Shown here: positions 7,028 through 12,762 of the stretch, one piece after another | Layout of the letters: every line of letters begins with the position of its first letter | How positions within the stretch are numbered: position 1 is the first letter of the stretch | From: a virus | DNA length: 21,099 nucleotides | IMG/VR virus record: IMGVR_UViG_3300030101_002058 | Coordinates: 1-21,099 of that record | Strand: one strand, 5' to 3' | The notes under the pieces: model-generated | What the model was told of the DNA's origin: nothing | Databases searched by the model: none | What the model saw: the letters and a program-made list of their open reading frames with translations, nothing else | Made by a program: the position numbers and the translations under genes

Positions 7028-7737
7028 ACCCCTACGAAAAATTATTAAATAGAAAAAGAACTTGGACACCGGTCCAAACCACCAAAGGAAAATTTAAAAA
7101 TGGTGCAGAAGAAACCATCTACCGTGCTCTTGCAATACGCCATATGGAATTACCGGTTGGCGATTTCATACAAGATGCTCTCTCGGAGATTCCTAAATTA
7201 TCTAGAGAACTTCTCGTATCGAACGTAACGGATGAGATTAAACATGACTTAGCTCTTGGATACATCACTAACGCTCATGGCGTAGATGATCAAGCTGAAG
7301 CTGAGGCACTACGCCTAAGAGATGCTTGGATGGCTCATCCCGATCACACAATATTAAAAGCATTAGTAATAGAAAGAGCAATATTTTTTGTTTTGCTTCC
7401 TTTCTTTAGATTCAATGGTGATGCTGGTTTAGCAACTGTATCTGCTGACATCTCTCGCGATGAACAGATCCATGTTGCTTCCAACTCTTTGGTATGTGCA
7501 GAGCTAGGTTTCAAACCTAGTCAATCACTGGACAAACTAAGAGTGGCAACAATCAATTGGATTATGCAACCATTAAAAATGCAAAATGACGATCAATATT
7601 TAAGCAAAAAATTTTGGCTTGATTGTAGTGATCGTCTTATGTACGAGGGCAAAGCACCTCAATTAGTTACCACCAAAGCTGCAAGAATGCCAGCATTTTT
7701 TGAACATGACAACAGAAATCTCCCTCAATACGCTTAG
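7024..7737 (+). CDS. nrdB: Ribonucleotide reductase small subunit, divergent NrdB-like
   Basis: The 237-residue ferritin-like protein would supply the oxidising equivalent to the large subunit encoded just upstream (ATGA overlap). Metal ligands recognisable by spacing are E71-x2-H74 (TDEIKH, matching E115/H118 of E. coli NrdB), E117 (VIERAI, matching E204) and E147-x2-H150 (SRDEQIH, matching E238/H241). The first carboxylate ligand (E. coli D84) cannot be placed with confidence; E42 is a candidate. The position of the radical tyrosine Y122, four residues after the first histidine, is L78 here; the nearest tyrosine is Y80. The C-terminus ends in NLPQYA, giving a tyrosine near the end as in NrdB tails that dock to NrdA. 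It is shorter than the roughly 375-residue NrdB. Class I membership is likely, the cofactor type unknown. Confidence 0.85.
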   Translation: MNPYEKLLNRKRTWTPVQTTKGKFKNGAEETIYRALAIRHMELPVGDFIQDALSEIPKLSRELLVSNVTDEIKHDLALGYITNAHGVDDQAEAEALRLRDAWMAHPDHTILKALVIERAIFFVLLPFFRFNGDAGLATVSADISRDEQIHVASNSLVCAELGFKPSQSLDKLRVATINWIMQPLKMQNDDQYLSKKFWLDCSDRLMYEGKAPQLVTTKAARMPAFFEHDNRNLPQYA

Positions 7738-7897
7738 GTTACATAACGAGAGACTCGATAAGTTACTTATAAAGCTAGAGGAAAACTTCGGTTGGAAACC
7801 TATCCATCCAAAAGAAGATACACAAACAATCTTCTACAGAGCTGGTCAAGCCAGCGTTATTGAATATATAAAATCCATAATGGAGGATGAAATCTAA
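7706..7897 (+). CDS. Small hypothetical protein
   Basis: The 63-residue frame is taken from ATG 7706 rather than the in-frame TTG at 7700, since the ATG gives the smaller overlap (32 bases) with the NrdB-like gene. The N-terminal half is a predicted amphipathic helix rich in leucine and charge (LNTLRLHNERLDKLLIKLEE); the C-terminal half contains FYRAGQASVIEYIKSIMEDE, another helix. This helix-turn-helix-like layout with the RAGQ segment is seen in small phage proteins of unknown role. It ends in TAATG, overlapping the next gene by one base. Its place at the border of nucleotide and structural genes gives no clear function; I do not recognise it. Confidence 0.7.
   Translation: MTTEISLNTLRLHNERLDKLLIKLEENFGWKPIHPKEDTQTIFYRAGQASVIEYIKSIMEDEI
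7882..7886 (+). promoter_or_regulatory. Shine-Dalgarno GGAGG for the gp7.3-like gene
   Basis: A perfect GGAGG lies 10 bases before ATG 7897, within the last codons of the preceding gene. It is one of the few strong Shine-Dalgarno sequences in the window and supports this start, the first gene of the morphogenesis block. Confidence 0.7.
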
Positions 7898-8229
7898 TGT
7901 GTGCACCAGTCATGCCATTAATAAGTGCTATAGGTGGCTTAGCAACAGCTGCCTCATCACTTGGAATATTAGGAGGAGATAGAAGAAATCAACCTCAAAG
8001 AGCGCAATTAACACCACCACCTTCGGTTAAAAGTCCAGGACCTGCGGCGTCAGGATCTGGTGATGATGAGAAGACAAAAAAGATGGATGAATCAATACAG
8101 ATTCAACAGAACGCTAAACAAAAAAGAGATAAGCAAACTACTAAAAAAGGTTTAGCTGGATTAGGCGCAGCACCAGCTGTTAATACTGGTATGAATAATA
8201 GCCCAGCTGGAGGAGTTAACGCTCCATGA
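7897..8229 (+). CDS. gp7.3-like small virion protein (probable)
   Basis: The 110-residue protein begins with a hydrophobic small-residue segment (residues 2-27, LISAIGGLATAASSLGILGG), continues with a proline-rich stretch, a charged central helix (DDEKTKKMDESIQIQQNAKQK) and ends KKGLAGLG...GGVNAP. T7 gp7.3, a tail-tip and ejection protein encoded just before the portal gene, has the same design: alanine/glycine-rich middle, lysine-rich segment and a terminal GGGINI. Position directly before portal (ATGA overlap) agrees. The hydrophobic start would suit membrane contact during DNA ejection. Direct sequence identity to gp7.3 is slight, so the name is an inference from architecture and position. 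Confidence 0.55.
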   Translation: MCAPVMPLISAIGGLATAASSLGILGGDRRNQPQRAQLTPPPSVKSPGPAASGSGDDEKTKKMDESIQIQQNAKQKRDKQTTKKGLAGLGAAPAVNTGMNNSPAGGVNAP

Positions 8230-9806
8230 CCGTGGCACGCCAAAGATACAGTCGACTTACCAATGGTCGTACGCAGTTCCTTGACACCGCTGTTGACTGT
8301 AGTGAATTGACGTTGCCCTATTTAATTAAAGATGACATTAATGGTCCTAATCACAAGAGGTTAATTACACCTTGGCAAAGTATTGGAGCCAAAGCGGTTG
8401 TAAATCTTAGTGCAAAGCTCGGCTTAGCACTTCTACCTCCGCAAACCTCATTCTTCAAGTTACAAATAAGAGATGACAAGTTAGGTGTAGACCTACCAGC
8501 TGAAGTAAGAAGTGAGATGGATTTATCTTTCTCCAAGATGGAGAGAATGGTAATGGATTACATCAATGCTTCTACTGACAGAGTGGTAGTAAACCAAGCT
8601 TTAAAACACTTAATTGTATCTGGGAATGCATTAATATTTATGGGCAAAGATGGTCTCAAACACTATCCCCTTAACCGTTTCGTTGTTAATAGAGATGGAA
8701 ACGGGAACGTAATCGAGATTGTCACAAAGGAACTTATCAGTCGACAGGTCCTCAACGCAGACTTAGAGGAACCAATACAACCCAATACTGGGATTGACGA
8801 AGACAAGTCTGATGAAAATGATGTAGAAGTCTTTACCTATGTTCGTTTAGAAAGCGGCAGATGGGTATGGCATCAAGAAGTTTTCGATAAAATTATTGCT
8901 GGCTCTAGAAGTAGTGCGCCAAAGAACGCTAATCCTTGGCTCGTATTGCGCTTTAATACTGTAGACGGAGAAGATTACGGTCGTGGCAGAGTTGAAGAGT
9001 TCCTTGGGGATCTTAAATCTTTAGAAGGTTTGTCTCAAGCACTAACGGAAGGCAGTTCAGCAGCAGCAAAAGTTGTATTTCTAGTCAGCCCTTCATCAAC
9101 TACAAAACCTAAGACCCTTGCTCAGGCAGGGAATGGAGCAATAGTTCAGGGAAGAGCGGAAGACGTACAAGTTGTTCAGGTTGGAAAAACCGCAGACTTT
9201 AGAACAGCAGCTGAAATGATTTCTACTTTAGAAAGAAGAATCAATGAAGCATTTCTTGTTTTACAAATTAGACAAAGCGAAAGAACTACAGCAGAGGAGG
9301 TACGCCTTACTCAGCTAGAACTTGAACAACAGCTTGGCGGACTCTTCAGCCTCCTGACGGTAGAATTTCTCATACCCTACCTCAATAGGACGTTACATAT
9401 TCTTCAAAGAAATAATGAACTTCCTAAGATTCCTAAAGATTTAGTAAGACCTCAGATAGTAGCTGGCGTTAATGCTTTAGGTAGAGGACAGGATAGAGAA
9501 TCACTTACTCAATTCATAACTACATTGGCTCAGACTATTGGACCAGAGGCAGCTATGAAGCATGTAGATGCAGCTGAATATATCAAACGACTAGCAGCAG
9601 CTCAAGGTATAGATGTTCTTAACCTAATTAAGACTAAGGAACAGTTACAGCAAGAGATGCAACAACAACAACAAATGATGCAAGCTCAGGAAATGACTAA
9701 ACAAATGGGTCAACTTGCTAGTGCTCCTTTAATGGACCCAAGTAAGAACCCTGCAATGTTAGAAGAACCTGAAGGTGCAGAAGAACAACCACCTATGGAA
9801 GAATAA
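8226..9806 (+). CDS. Portal (head-tail connector) protein, T7 gp8-like
   Basis: The 526-residue protein forms the dodecameric portal through which DNA is packaged and released; T7 gp8 has 536 residues. Family marks include the N-terminal RQRYSRLTNGRTQFLDTA, the TPWQSIGAKAVVNLSAKL segment near residue 40, GRGRVEEFLGDLKSLEGLSQAL near residue 255, and QIRQSERTTAEEVRLTQLELEQQLGG near residue 345, the classic C-terminal core of T7 portals. The end (residues about 470-526) is glutamine- and methionine-rich and includes a short CAA repeat, then an acidic tail. Start ATG 8226 overlaps the preceding stop (ATGA) and the stop overlaps the scaffold ATG (TAATG). Assignment is firm. Confidence 0.96.
   Translation: MTVARQRYSRLTNGRTQFLDTAVDCSELTLPYLIKDDINGPNHKRLITPWQSIGAKAVVNLSAKLGLALLPPQTSFFKLQIRDDKLGVDLPAEVRSEMDLSFSKMERMVMDYINASTDRVVVNQALKHLIVSGNALIFMGKDGLKHYPLNRFVVNRDGNGNVIEIVTKELISRQVLNADLEEPIQPNTGIDEDKSDENDVEVFTYVRLESGRWVWHQEVFDKIIAGSRSSAPKNANPWLVLRFNTVDGEDYGRGRVEEFLGDLKSLEGLSQALTEGSSAAAKVVFLVSPSSTTKPKTLAQAGNGAIVQGRAEDVQVVQVGKTADFRTAAEMISTLERRINEAFLVLQIRQSERTTAEEVRLTQLELEQQLGGLFSLLTVEFLIPYLNRTLHILQRNNELPKIPKDLVRPQIVAGVNALGRGQDRESLTQFITTLAQTIGPEAAMKHVDAAEYIKRLAAAQGIDVLNLIKTKEQLQQEMQQQQQMMQAQEMTKQMGQLASAPLMDPSKNPAMLEEPEGAEEQPPMEE
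9660..9674 (+). repeat. (CAA)5 simple repeat in the portal gene
   Basis: Five CAA codons in a row encode a polyglutamine stretch within a longer Q/M-rich helical segment of the portal C-terminus. Such a repeat is prone to length change by slippage. Confidence 0.8.
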
Positions 9807-10672
9807 TGGCAGAAACTTTAACAGTAAATGATACTCCTCAACAGGAAGGGCTAACCGCCGAAGAGCAAGATTCTCTACAAGTTGGAGAGAAAATGGTTGA
9901 AGAGCAAGGTGAATTACTTGCTGGTAAATATAAGAATGCTGAAGAATTAGAACAAGCATACGTTGAACTACAAAAAAAATTAGGAGACAAAGATGGCGTA
10001 CAAGAAGGGCGGCAAGAAACCCAAGAAGTAGAGGAAGAATCTACAGAGGAAGAATCTGAAGAGCCAGAATTATACAGAGAAGATGGTTCAGTAAATTATG
10101 AAAGTGTTAACAAAGATTATGGTGAGACTTTAGGTAATTTATTTAAAGATAAGAATGTTGATCCTTATAGTATTGCTAAACATTTTTATGAAAATAATGG
10201 TCAGATAACTCAAGAAATGCATAACCAGTTAACTGGTGCTGGTATTTCTAAAGAAGCAGTTGATGCTTATTTATCTGGACGAGCAAAAGATATGGGAATG
10301 AATGCTGATATCAATCAATCTGCTATTGATTCAATTCACCAATCAGTTGGTGGTCAACGGCAGTATGAAAATCTCATGATGTGGGCAGCTGATAATCTCT
10401 CTGATGATGCAATTAATTCATTTGATAATTTAGTGAATACTGGGGATAAAAACTCCATACAGCTAGCAGTAAATGGGTTAGTAGCTCAATATCAAAATGA
10501 TGCAGGGTATGAAGGAAGAATGCTGCAAGGTAAACCAGCTAAAACAAATACAGATGTTTATCAATCTCAGGCTCAACTTGTTGCAGCTATGAGTGATTCT
10601 AGATATGAAAACGACCCTGCATACAGGCAGGCAGTTATAGAAAAATTAGATAGATCAGATCTTCAATTTTAA
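9806..10672 (+). CDS. Scaffolding protein, T7 gp9-like
   Basis: The 288-residue protein is highly acidic, with an E/Q-rich N-terminal third (for example EVEEESTEEESEEPE near residue 75) and a predominantly helical C-terminal part ending in AVIEKLDRSDLQF. T7 gp9 (307 residues) has the same composition, and its C-terminal helices bind the capsid interior during procapsid assembly before the scaffold leaves. The segment KYKNAEELEQAYVELQKKLG (residues 41-60) is typical of these scaffolds. The gene lies between portal and capsid, as in T7, but here the capsid is displaced downstream by hli, psbA and small genes. The start overlaps the portal stop. Confidence 0.93.
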   Translation: MAETLTVNDTPQQEGLTAEEQDSLQVGEKMVEEQGELLAGKYKNAEELEQAYVELQKKLGDKDGVQEGRQETQEVEEESTEEESEEPELYREDGSVNYESVNKDYGETLGNLFKDKNVDPYSIAKHFYENNGQITQEMHNQLTGAGISKEAVDAYLSGRAKDMGMNADINQSAIDSIHQSVGGQRQYENLMMWAADNLSDDAINSFDNLVNTGDKNSIQLAVNGLVAQYQNDAGYEGRMLQGKPAKTNTDVYQSQAQLVAAMSDSRYENDPAYRQAVIEKLDRSDLQF

Positions 10673-10674
10673 TT

Positions 10675-10803
10675 ATGTCAAAAAAAAATGCATACAAAGA
10701 CTTCAGTAAGATGACTGCTGAGTTTGGTAGTAACTGGAAAAAAATTAAAGAAGCTAAGAAAGCTAAAGAGGCAGCTTATAAAAAAGCACTTGGAGGTAAT
10801 TAA
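10675..10803 (+). CDS. Small basic hypothetical protein
   Basis: A 42-residue frame begins 2 bases after the scaffold stop. The product is strongly basic: about 13 lysines, with NWKKIKEAKKAKEAAYKKAL forming a likely single amphipathic helix. It is bounded tightly by the scaffold gene and the next tiny gene (2-base gap), the spacing of real genes in this operon. It could bind DNA or the acidic scaffold, but nothing shows this; I do not recognise it. Confidence 0.65.
   Translation: MSKKNAYKDFSKMTAEFGSNWKKIKEAKKAKEAAYKKALGGN
10792..10796 (+). promoter_or_regulatory. Shine-Dalgarno GGAGG for the 41-residue gene
   Basis: GGAGG stands 9 bases before ATG 10806, inside the last codons of the previous tiny gene. 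It supports translation of the following small gene from that ATG. Confidence 0.65.
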
Positions 10804-10805
10804 TC

Positions 10806-10931
10806 ATGCAATACACAACACTAAGAGAGCCACCTAAACCACCTTCCCGCCGCTGCCCATCGGGGTTCCGGTGGGACAGCAAGAAAGGCAAATGCGTTCA
10901 AGCTGGTGTAGGCAAAGAATACAAACCATGA
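10806..10931 (+). CDS. Small Cys-containing hypothetical protein before hli
   Basis: A 41-residue frame with a good Shine-Dalgarno ends in ATGA overlapping the hli start. The product is proline-rich at the N-terminus (PPKPPSRR) followed by CPSGFRWDSKKGKC, a two-cysteine loop of the kind seen in tiny phage proteins. Its central codons are much richer in G and C than the surroundings because they also form a strong hairpin (10852-10880). I do not recognise the protein; the close coupling to hli suggests they are translated together. Confidence 0.65.
   Translation: MQYTTLREPPKPPSRRCPSGFRWDSKKGKCVQAGVGKEYKP
10852..10880 (+). other. Strong RNA hairpin inside the small gene upstream of hli
   Basis: GCTG-CCCATCGG pairs with CCGGTGGG-CAGC, giving twelve base pairs with one bulged A (10876) and a GGTT tetraloop (10864-10867). 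The pairing includes only one G-T wobble. It stands 47 bases before the hli start. It is unusually GC-rich for this genome, and could serve as an RNA processing or stability element for the hli-psbA message. Confidence 0.6.
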
Positions 10932-11113
10932 ACAACGAAACAATTGAACAAATTGTGGTTCCTATGCAAATAGTTGAACCACTTCACACAAATACAAATC
11001 CAATAATGACACACGAAGCAGAAAGATTTAATGGCTGGGCAGCGATGCTTGGTTTCGTAGCAGCCATAGGCGCATACGTAACAACAGGACAAATAATTCC
11101 AGGAATTTTTTAA
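10928..11113 (+). CDS. hli: High-light-inducible protein (Hli/Scp, one-helix CAB family)
   Basis: The 61-residue product has a single transmembrane helix of the chlorophyll a/b-binding type: AERFNGWAAMLGFVAAIGAY (residues about 31-50), followed by the typical TTGQIIPGIF end. Hli proteins bind chlorophyll and carotenoid in the thylakoid and protect photosystem II during stress and repair; in cyanophages they accompany psbA. The usual ExxNGRxAM helix motif here has tryptophan in place of arginine (ENGxW). The N-terminal 30 residues are polar and phage-type. ATG 10928 overlaps the preceding stop; the stop is directly followed by the psbA start, so hli and psbA are cotranslated. The longer frame starting at 10871 belongs to the preceding gene's region and is rejected. 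Confidence 0.93.
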   Translation: MNNETIEQIVVPMQIVEPLHTNTNPIMTHEAERFNGWAAMLGFVAAIGAYVTTGQIIPGIF

Positions 11114-12193
11114 ATGGCAGCAATCTCAATAACTAGAGACGCTAGTAATAATTGGCAGAAGTTCTGCGAGTGGGTTACAAGCACAAACAACAGACTATAT
11201 GTAGGTTGGTTTGGTGTTTTAATGATCCCTTGCTTACTAGCTGCAACTACATGTTTCATACTCGCTTTTATCGCAGCACCGCCTGTAGATATAGATGGCA
11301 TACGTGAACCAGTTTCCGGTTCTTTAATTTATGGAAACAATATTATATCTGGAGCAGTTGTCCCTAGCTCCAACGCAATAGGACTGCACTTTTACCCTAT
11401 CTGGGAAGCCGGCACTTTGGACGAGTGGCTATATAACGGTGGACCATATCAACTTGTTGTCTTCCACTTCTTAATAGGAGTAGCAGCATACGCTGGTAGA
11501 CAATGGGAACTTTCATATCGCTTAGGTATGAGACCTTGGATCTTTGTAGCATACACAGCTCCACTCTCAGCAGCTTTAGCGGTTTTTCTCGTTTACCCTT
11601 TCGGGCAAGGGAGTTTCAGTGATGGTATGCCTCTTGGTATTTCTGGTACTTTTAACTTCATGTTCGTATTTCAAGCAGAACACAATATCCTTATGCATCC
11701 GTTCCACATGCTCGGTGTTGCTGGGGTATTCGGTGGATCTCTTTTCGCTGCTATGCACGGAAGTCTTGTTACTTCCTCGCTTATTCGCGAGACGACTGGT
11801 TTGGAGTCACAGAATTATGGTTATAAATTTGGTCAGGAAGAGGAGACTTATAACATCGTTGCAGCTCATGGCTACTTCGGGAGATTAATTTTCCAATATG
11901 CATCTTTTAACAATTCTCGCGCTCTACACTTTTTTCTTGGTGTATGGCCAGTCGTGGGCATATGGTTAACCTCAATGGGTATATGCACAATGGCATTCAA
12001 CCTTAATGGTTTTAACTTTAACCAGTCAATTAGTGACGTTAATGGAAAGATTGTCCCAACATGGGCTGACGTTCTTAACAGAGCTAACCTTGGCTTTGAA
12101 GTAATGCACGAGCGTAACGCTCACAACTTCCCTCTTGATCTAGCATCAGCGGAGTCAACACAAGTTTCATTAATCGCCCCAGAAATTGGTTGA
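11114..12193 (+). CDS. psbA: Photosystem II D1 protein
   Basis: A complete, uninterrupted 359-residue D1. Numbering matches the standard exactly: Q130, redox tyrosine Y161, manganese-cluster ligands D170, E189, H332, E333, D342 and A344, Y161 partner H190, P680 ligand H198, QB/iron ligands H215 and H272, and QB pocket S264. The C-terminal extension after A344 ([15 protein letters not shown]) is the part removed by CtpA during maturation. Q130 rather than E130 is the form usually called low-light D1. Phage D1 replaces host D1, which turns over quickly after host transcription stops, and keeps electron transport running. Translation starts directly at the hli stop. No intron is present, unlike some cyanomyovirus psbA genes. 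Confidence 0.99.
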   Translation: MAAISITRDASNNWQKFCEWVTSTNNRLYVGWFGVLMIPCLLAATTCFILAFIAAPPVDIDGIREPVSGSLIYGNNIISGAVVPSSNAIGLHFYPIWEAGTLDEWLYNGGPYQLVVFHFLIGVAAYAGRQWELSYRLGMRPWIFVAYTAPLSAALAVFLVYPFGQGSFSDGMPLGISGTFNFMFVFQAEHNILMHPFHMLGVAGVFGGSLFAAMHGSLVTSSLIRETTGLESQNYGYKFGQEEETYNIVAAHGYFGRLIFQYASFNNSRALHFFLGVWPVVGIWLTSMGICTMAFNLNGFNFNQSISDVNGKIVPTWADVLNRANLGFEVMHERNAHNFPLDLASAESTQVSLIAPEIG

Positions 12194-12240
12194 AAAAATT
12201 GTTTTACATTTAACTTTAATTACTAATTTATTTATATGTT

Positions 12241-12260
12241 CCGGTGTCATCAGGCACTGG
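12241..12260 (+). terminator. Hairpin downstream of psbA (possible end or processing site)
   Basis: CCGGTGTC pairs with GGCACTGG over eight base pairs (two G-T wobbles) around the tetraloop ATCA, 48 bases after the psbA stop. The bases after it (AATAATTTAC) are AT-rich but not a T run, so it is not a classic intrinsic terminator. It may stabilise the 3' end of psbA mRNA or mark a processing site. The AT-rich stretch 12194-12240 before it contains TTGTTT/TTTACA and TATATG-like elements that could be a promoter, but this is too weak to call. Confidence 0.4.
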
Positions 12261-12279
12261 AATAATTTACCCGAATATA

Positions 12280-12411
12280 ATGGCAGAGAATCAAAGACAT
12301 TGGAAACAAACTACAACAGGTAGAAAAAATATACCTGTTGAAGAGTTTAACAAAACAACTAAAAAAACTAAAGAGCCTCAATCATTAGAGGAAGCTCTTA
12401 CAGGAGAATAG
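12280..12411 (+). CDS. Small hypothetical protein between psbA and riboswitch
   Basis: A 43-residue frame gives a basic, polar product (RHWKQTTTGRKNIPVEEFNKTTKKTK) ending in an acidic helix (SLEEALTGE). The codon use matches the neighbours, and the frame fills the space between the psbA 3' hairpin and the riboswitch at 12421. There is no clear Shine-Dalgarno. The product is unrecognised. A small gene at this site is plausible for this phage group, but the evidence is only frame, composition and spacing. Confidence 0.55.
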   Translation: MAENQRHWKQTTTGRKNIPVEEFNKTTKKTKEPQSLEEALTGE

Positions 12412-12418
12412 AAGCCAC

Positions 12419-12480
12419 GTCCGTTCATCCCTTCTGGGACGCATGACTCCTAAGCATGGAACGGGGCTTAGGTACTGAGG
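12419..12480 (+). promoter_or_regulatory. Glutamine-II riboswitch (Downstream-peptide motif)
   Basis: P1 is CCGTTC (12421-12426) with GAACGG (12459-12464). P2 is TCCC-TTCT-GGGA (12428-12439). P3 is CATG (12442-12445) with CATG (12455-12458), around the loop ACTCCTAAG. Seven bases of that loop region, CCTAAGC (12449-12455), are perfectly complementary to GCTTAGG (12466-12472) just 3' of P1, which is the pseudoknot of this class. The conserved ACGCATGACTCCTAAG and TTAGGTACTGAGG segments match the motif as I remember it. The class binds L-glutamine and is found in marine cyanobacteria, their phages and marine metagenomes upstream of tiny genes. The Shine-Dalgarno GAGG (12477-12480) lies right after the pseudoknot, so ligand binding is expected to hide the ribosome site of the gene at 12487. 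Confidence 0.88.
12477..12480 (+). promoter_or_regulatory. Shine-Dalgarno GAGG under riboswitch control
   Basis: GAGG is 6 bases before ATG 12487 and 4 bases after the 3' strand of the riboswitch pseudoknot, the arrangement for translational control. Confidence 0.75.
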
Positions 12481-12486
12481 TTAATT

Positions 12487-12585
12487 ATGTCTCCAGTAGA
12501 ATTGCAAGCTCGACTAAAAGAGCAACAAAATTTCAAAAGAGAAATGAAACTAAAGTATCGTGGCATCACATACACAAAAAGATAA
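12487..12585 (+). CDS. Riboswitch-controlled 32-residue peptide (DUF4278-like end)
   Basis: The tiny basic protein has an N-terminal amphipathic helix (VELQARLKEQQNFKREM) and ends MKLKYRGITYTKR. The MKLKYRGxxY part (residues 20-29) matches the start of cyanobacterial DUF4278 proteins. It follows the glutamine-II riboswitch at the distance typical for 'downstream peptides' and has a Shine-Dalgarno under its control. In cyanobacteria, glutamine riboswitches control small basic glutamine synthetase inactivating factors such as GifB; whether this peptide acts on glutamine synthetase is inference only. Its last codons and stop fall in the 5' strand of the next predicted RNA helix (GATAA, 12581-12585). 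The different-frame frame 12456-12638 in the same place is taken as a shadow. Confidence 0.75.
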   Translation: MSPVELQARLKEQQNFKREMKLKYRGITYTKR

Positions 12586-12630
12586 TCGGTAAAGCCGACT
12601 GGGAGGTGCAAGTCCTCCCTTATCAATTTG
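12575..12630 (+). ncRNA. Candidate structured RNA: three-way junction with a T-loop-like hairpin
   Basis: Closing stem GATAA (12581-12585) pairs with TTATC (12620-12624), extended across an AA/AA internal loop by CAAA (12575-12578) with TTTG (12627-12630). Inside, hairpin TCGGT-AAA-GCCGA (12586-12598) and hairpin GGGAGG-TGCAAGT-CCTCCC (12601-12619) abut the closing stem with only CT between them. The 7-base loop TGCAAGT follows the T-loop rule (U at 1, A at 5; C and A as in tRNA T-arms). No tRNA can be built around it. I do not recognise a known RNA family. Function is unknown. Confidence 0.5.
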
Positions 12631-12640
12631 GCTTTTGACC

Positions 12641-12711
12641 CTTACGAGGATACTCATCAGCCGTCATGACGGTGGGATAGACCACAACAACTAATGAGTC
12701 GCGTAAGACTC
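12641..12711 (+). ncRNA. Candidate structured leader RNA upstream of the capsid gene
   Basis: CTTACG (12641-12646) pairs perfectly with CGTAAG (12702-12707), and ACTCAT (12652-12657) with ATGAGT (12694-12699), separated by an AGGAT/CG internal loop; the enclosed part holds the palindrome CCGTCATGACGG (12661-12672) and GTGG/CCAC (12672-12685). A second hairpin, GAGTC-GCGTAA-GACTC (12696-12711), uses the same 3' strand and excludes the first fold. Such alternative pairing is typical of regulatory leaders. It is not a classic terminator, since the T run is separated from the hairpin by GCAAC. The ATG of the leader frame at 12694 is within the first fold. Confidence 0.45.
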
Positions 12712-12762
12712 GCAACTTTTCGTACGACAAGACAAGTAAATATACCTTTAATTTTTAACTGA
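12694..12762 (+). CDS. Possible leader peptide upstream of the capsid gene
   Basis: A 22-codon frame starts within the candidate leader RNA and stops at TGA, 3 bases before the capsid ATG. The product would be basic and hydrophobic (MSRVRLATFRTTRQVNIP...). The capsid gene itself lacks a Shine-Dalgarno sequence, so termination-reinitiation from this frame could load ribosomes on it. The start also has no good ribosome site. It may be chance. Confidence 0.3.
   Translation: MSRVRLATFRTTRQVNIPLIFN

Noticed and set aside
11114-12193. Group I intron in psbA, as in some cyanomyoviruses
   Set aside because: The D1 frame is continuous with exact standard residue numbering, so no intron is present.
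12586-12624. Possible tRNA remnant from the T-arm-like hairpin
   Set aside because: No acceptor stem, anticodon arm or CCA can be formed around it; only the T-loop-like hairpin fits.
12456-12638. 60-codon + frame across the riboswitch and the 32-residue gene
   Set aside because: It would start inside the riboswitch P1/P3 region and runs through two predicted RNA structures; the shorter frame at 12487 has a Shine-Dalgarno and a known motif.
12641-12657. Resemblance of ACGAGGATACTC to the coat-protein operator hairpin of RNA phages
   Set aside because: The short stem and bulged A arrangement of the operator are not formed, and the similarity is only a few bases.
12653-12660. CTGATGA on the minus strand, a hammerhead ribozyme core element (also near 12247-12253)
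   Set aside because: No GAAA element or three-stem arrangement follows in the required place at either site.
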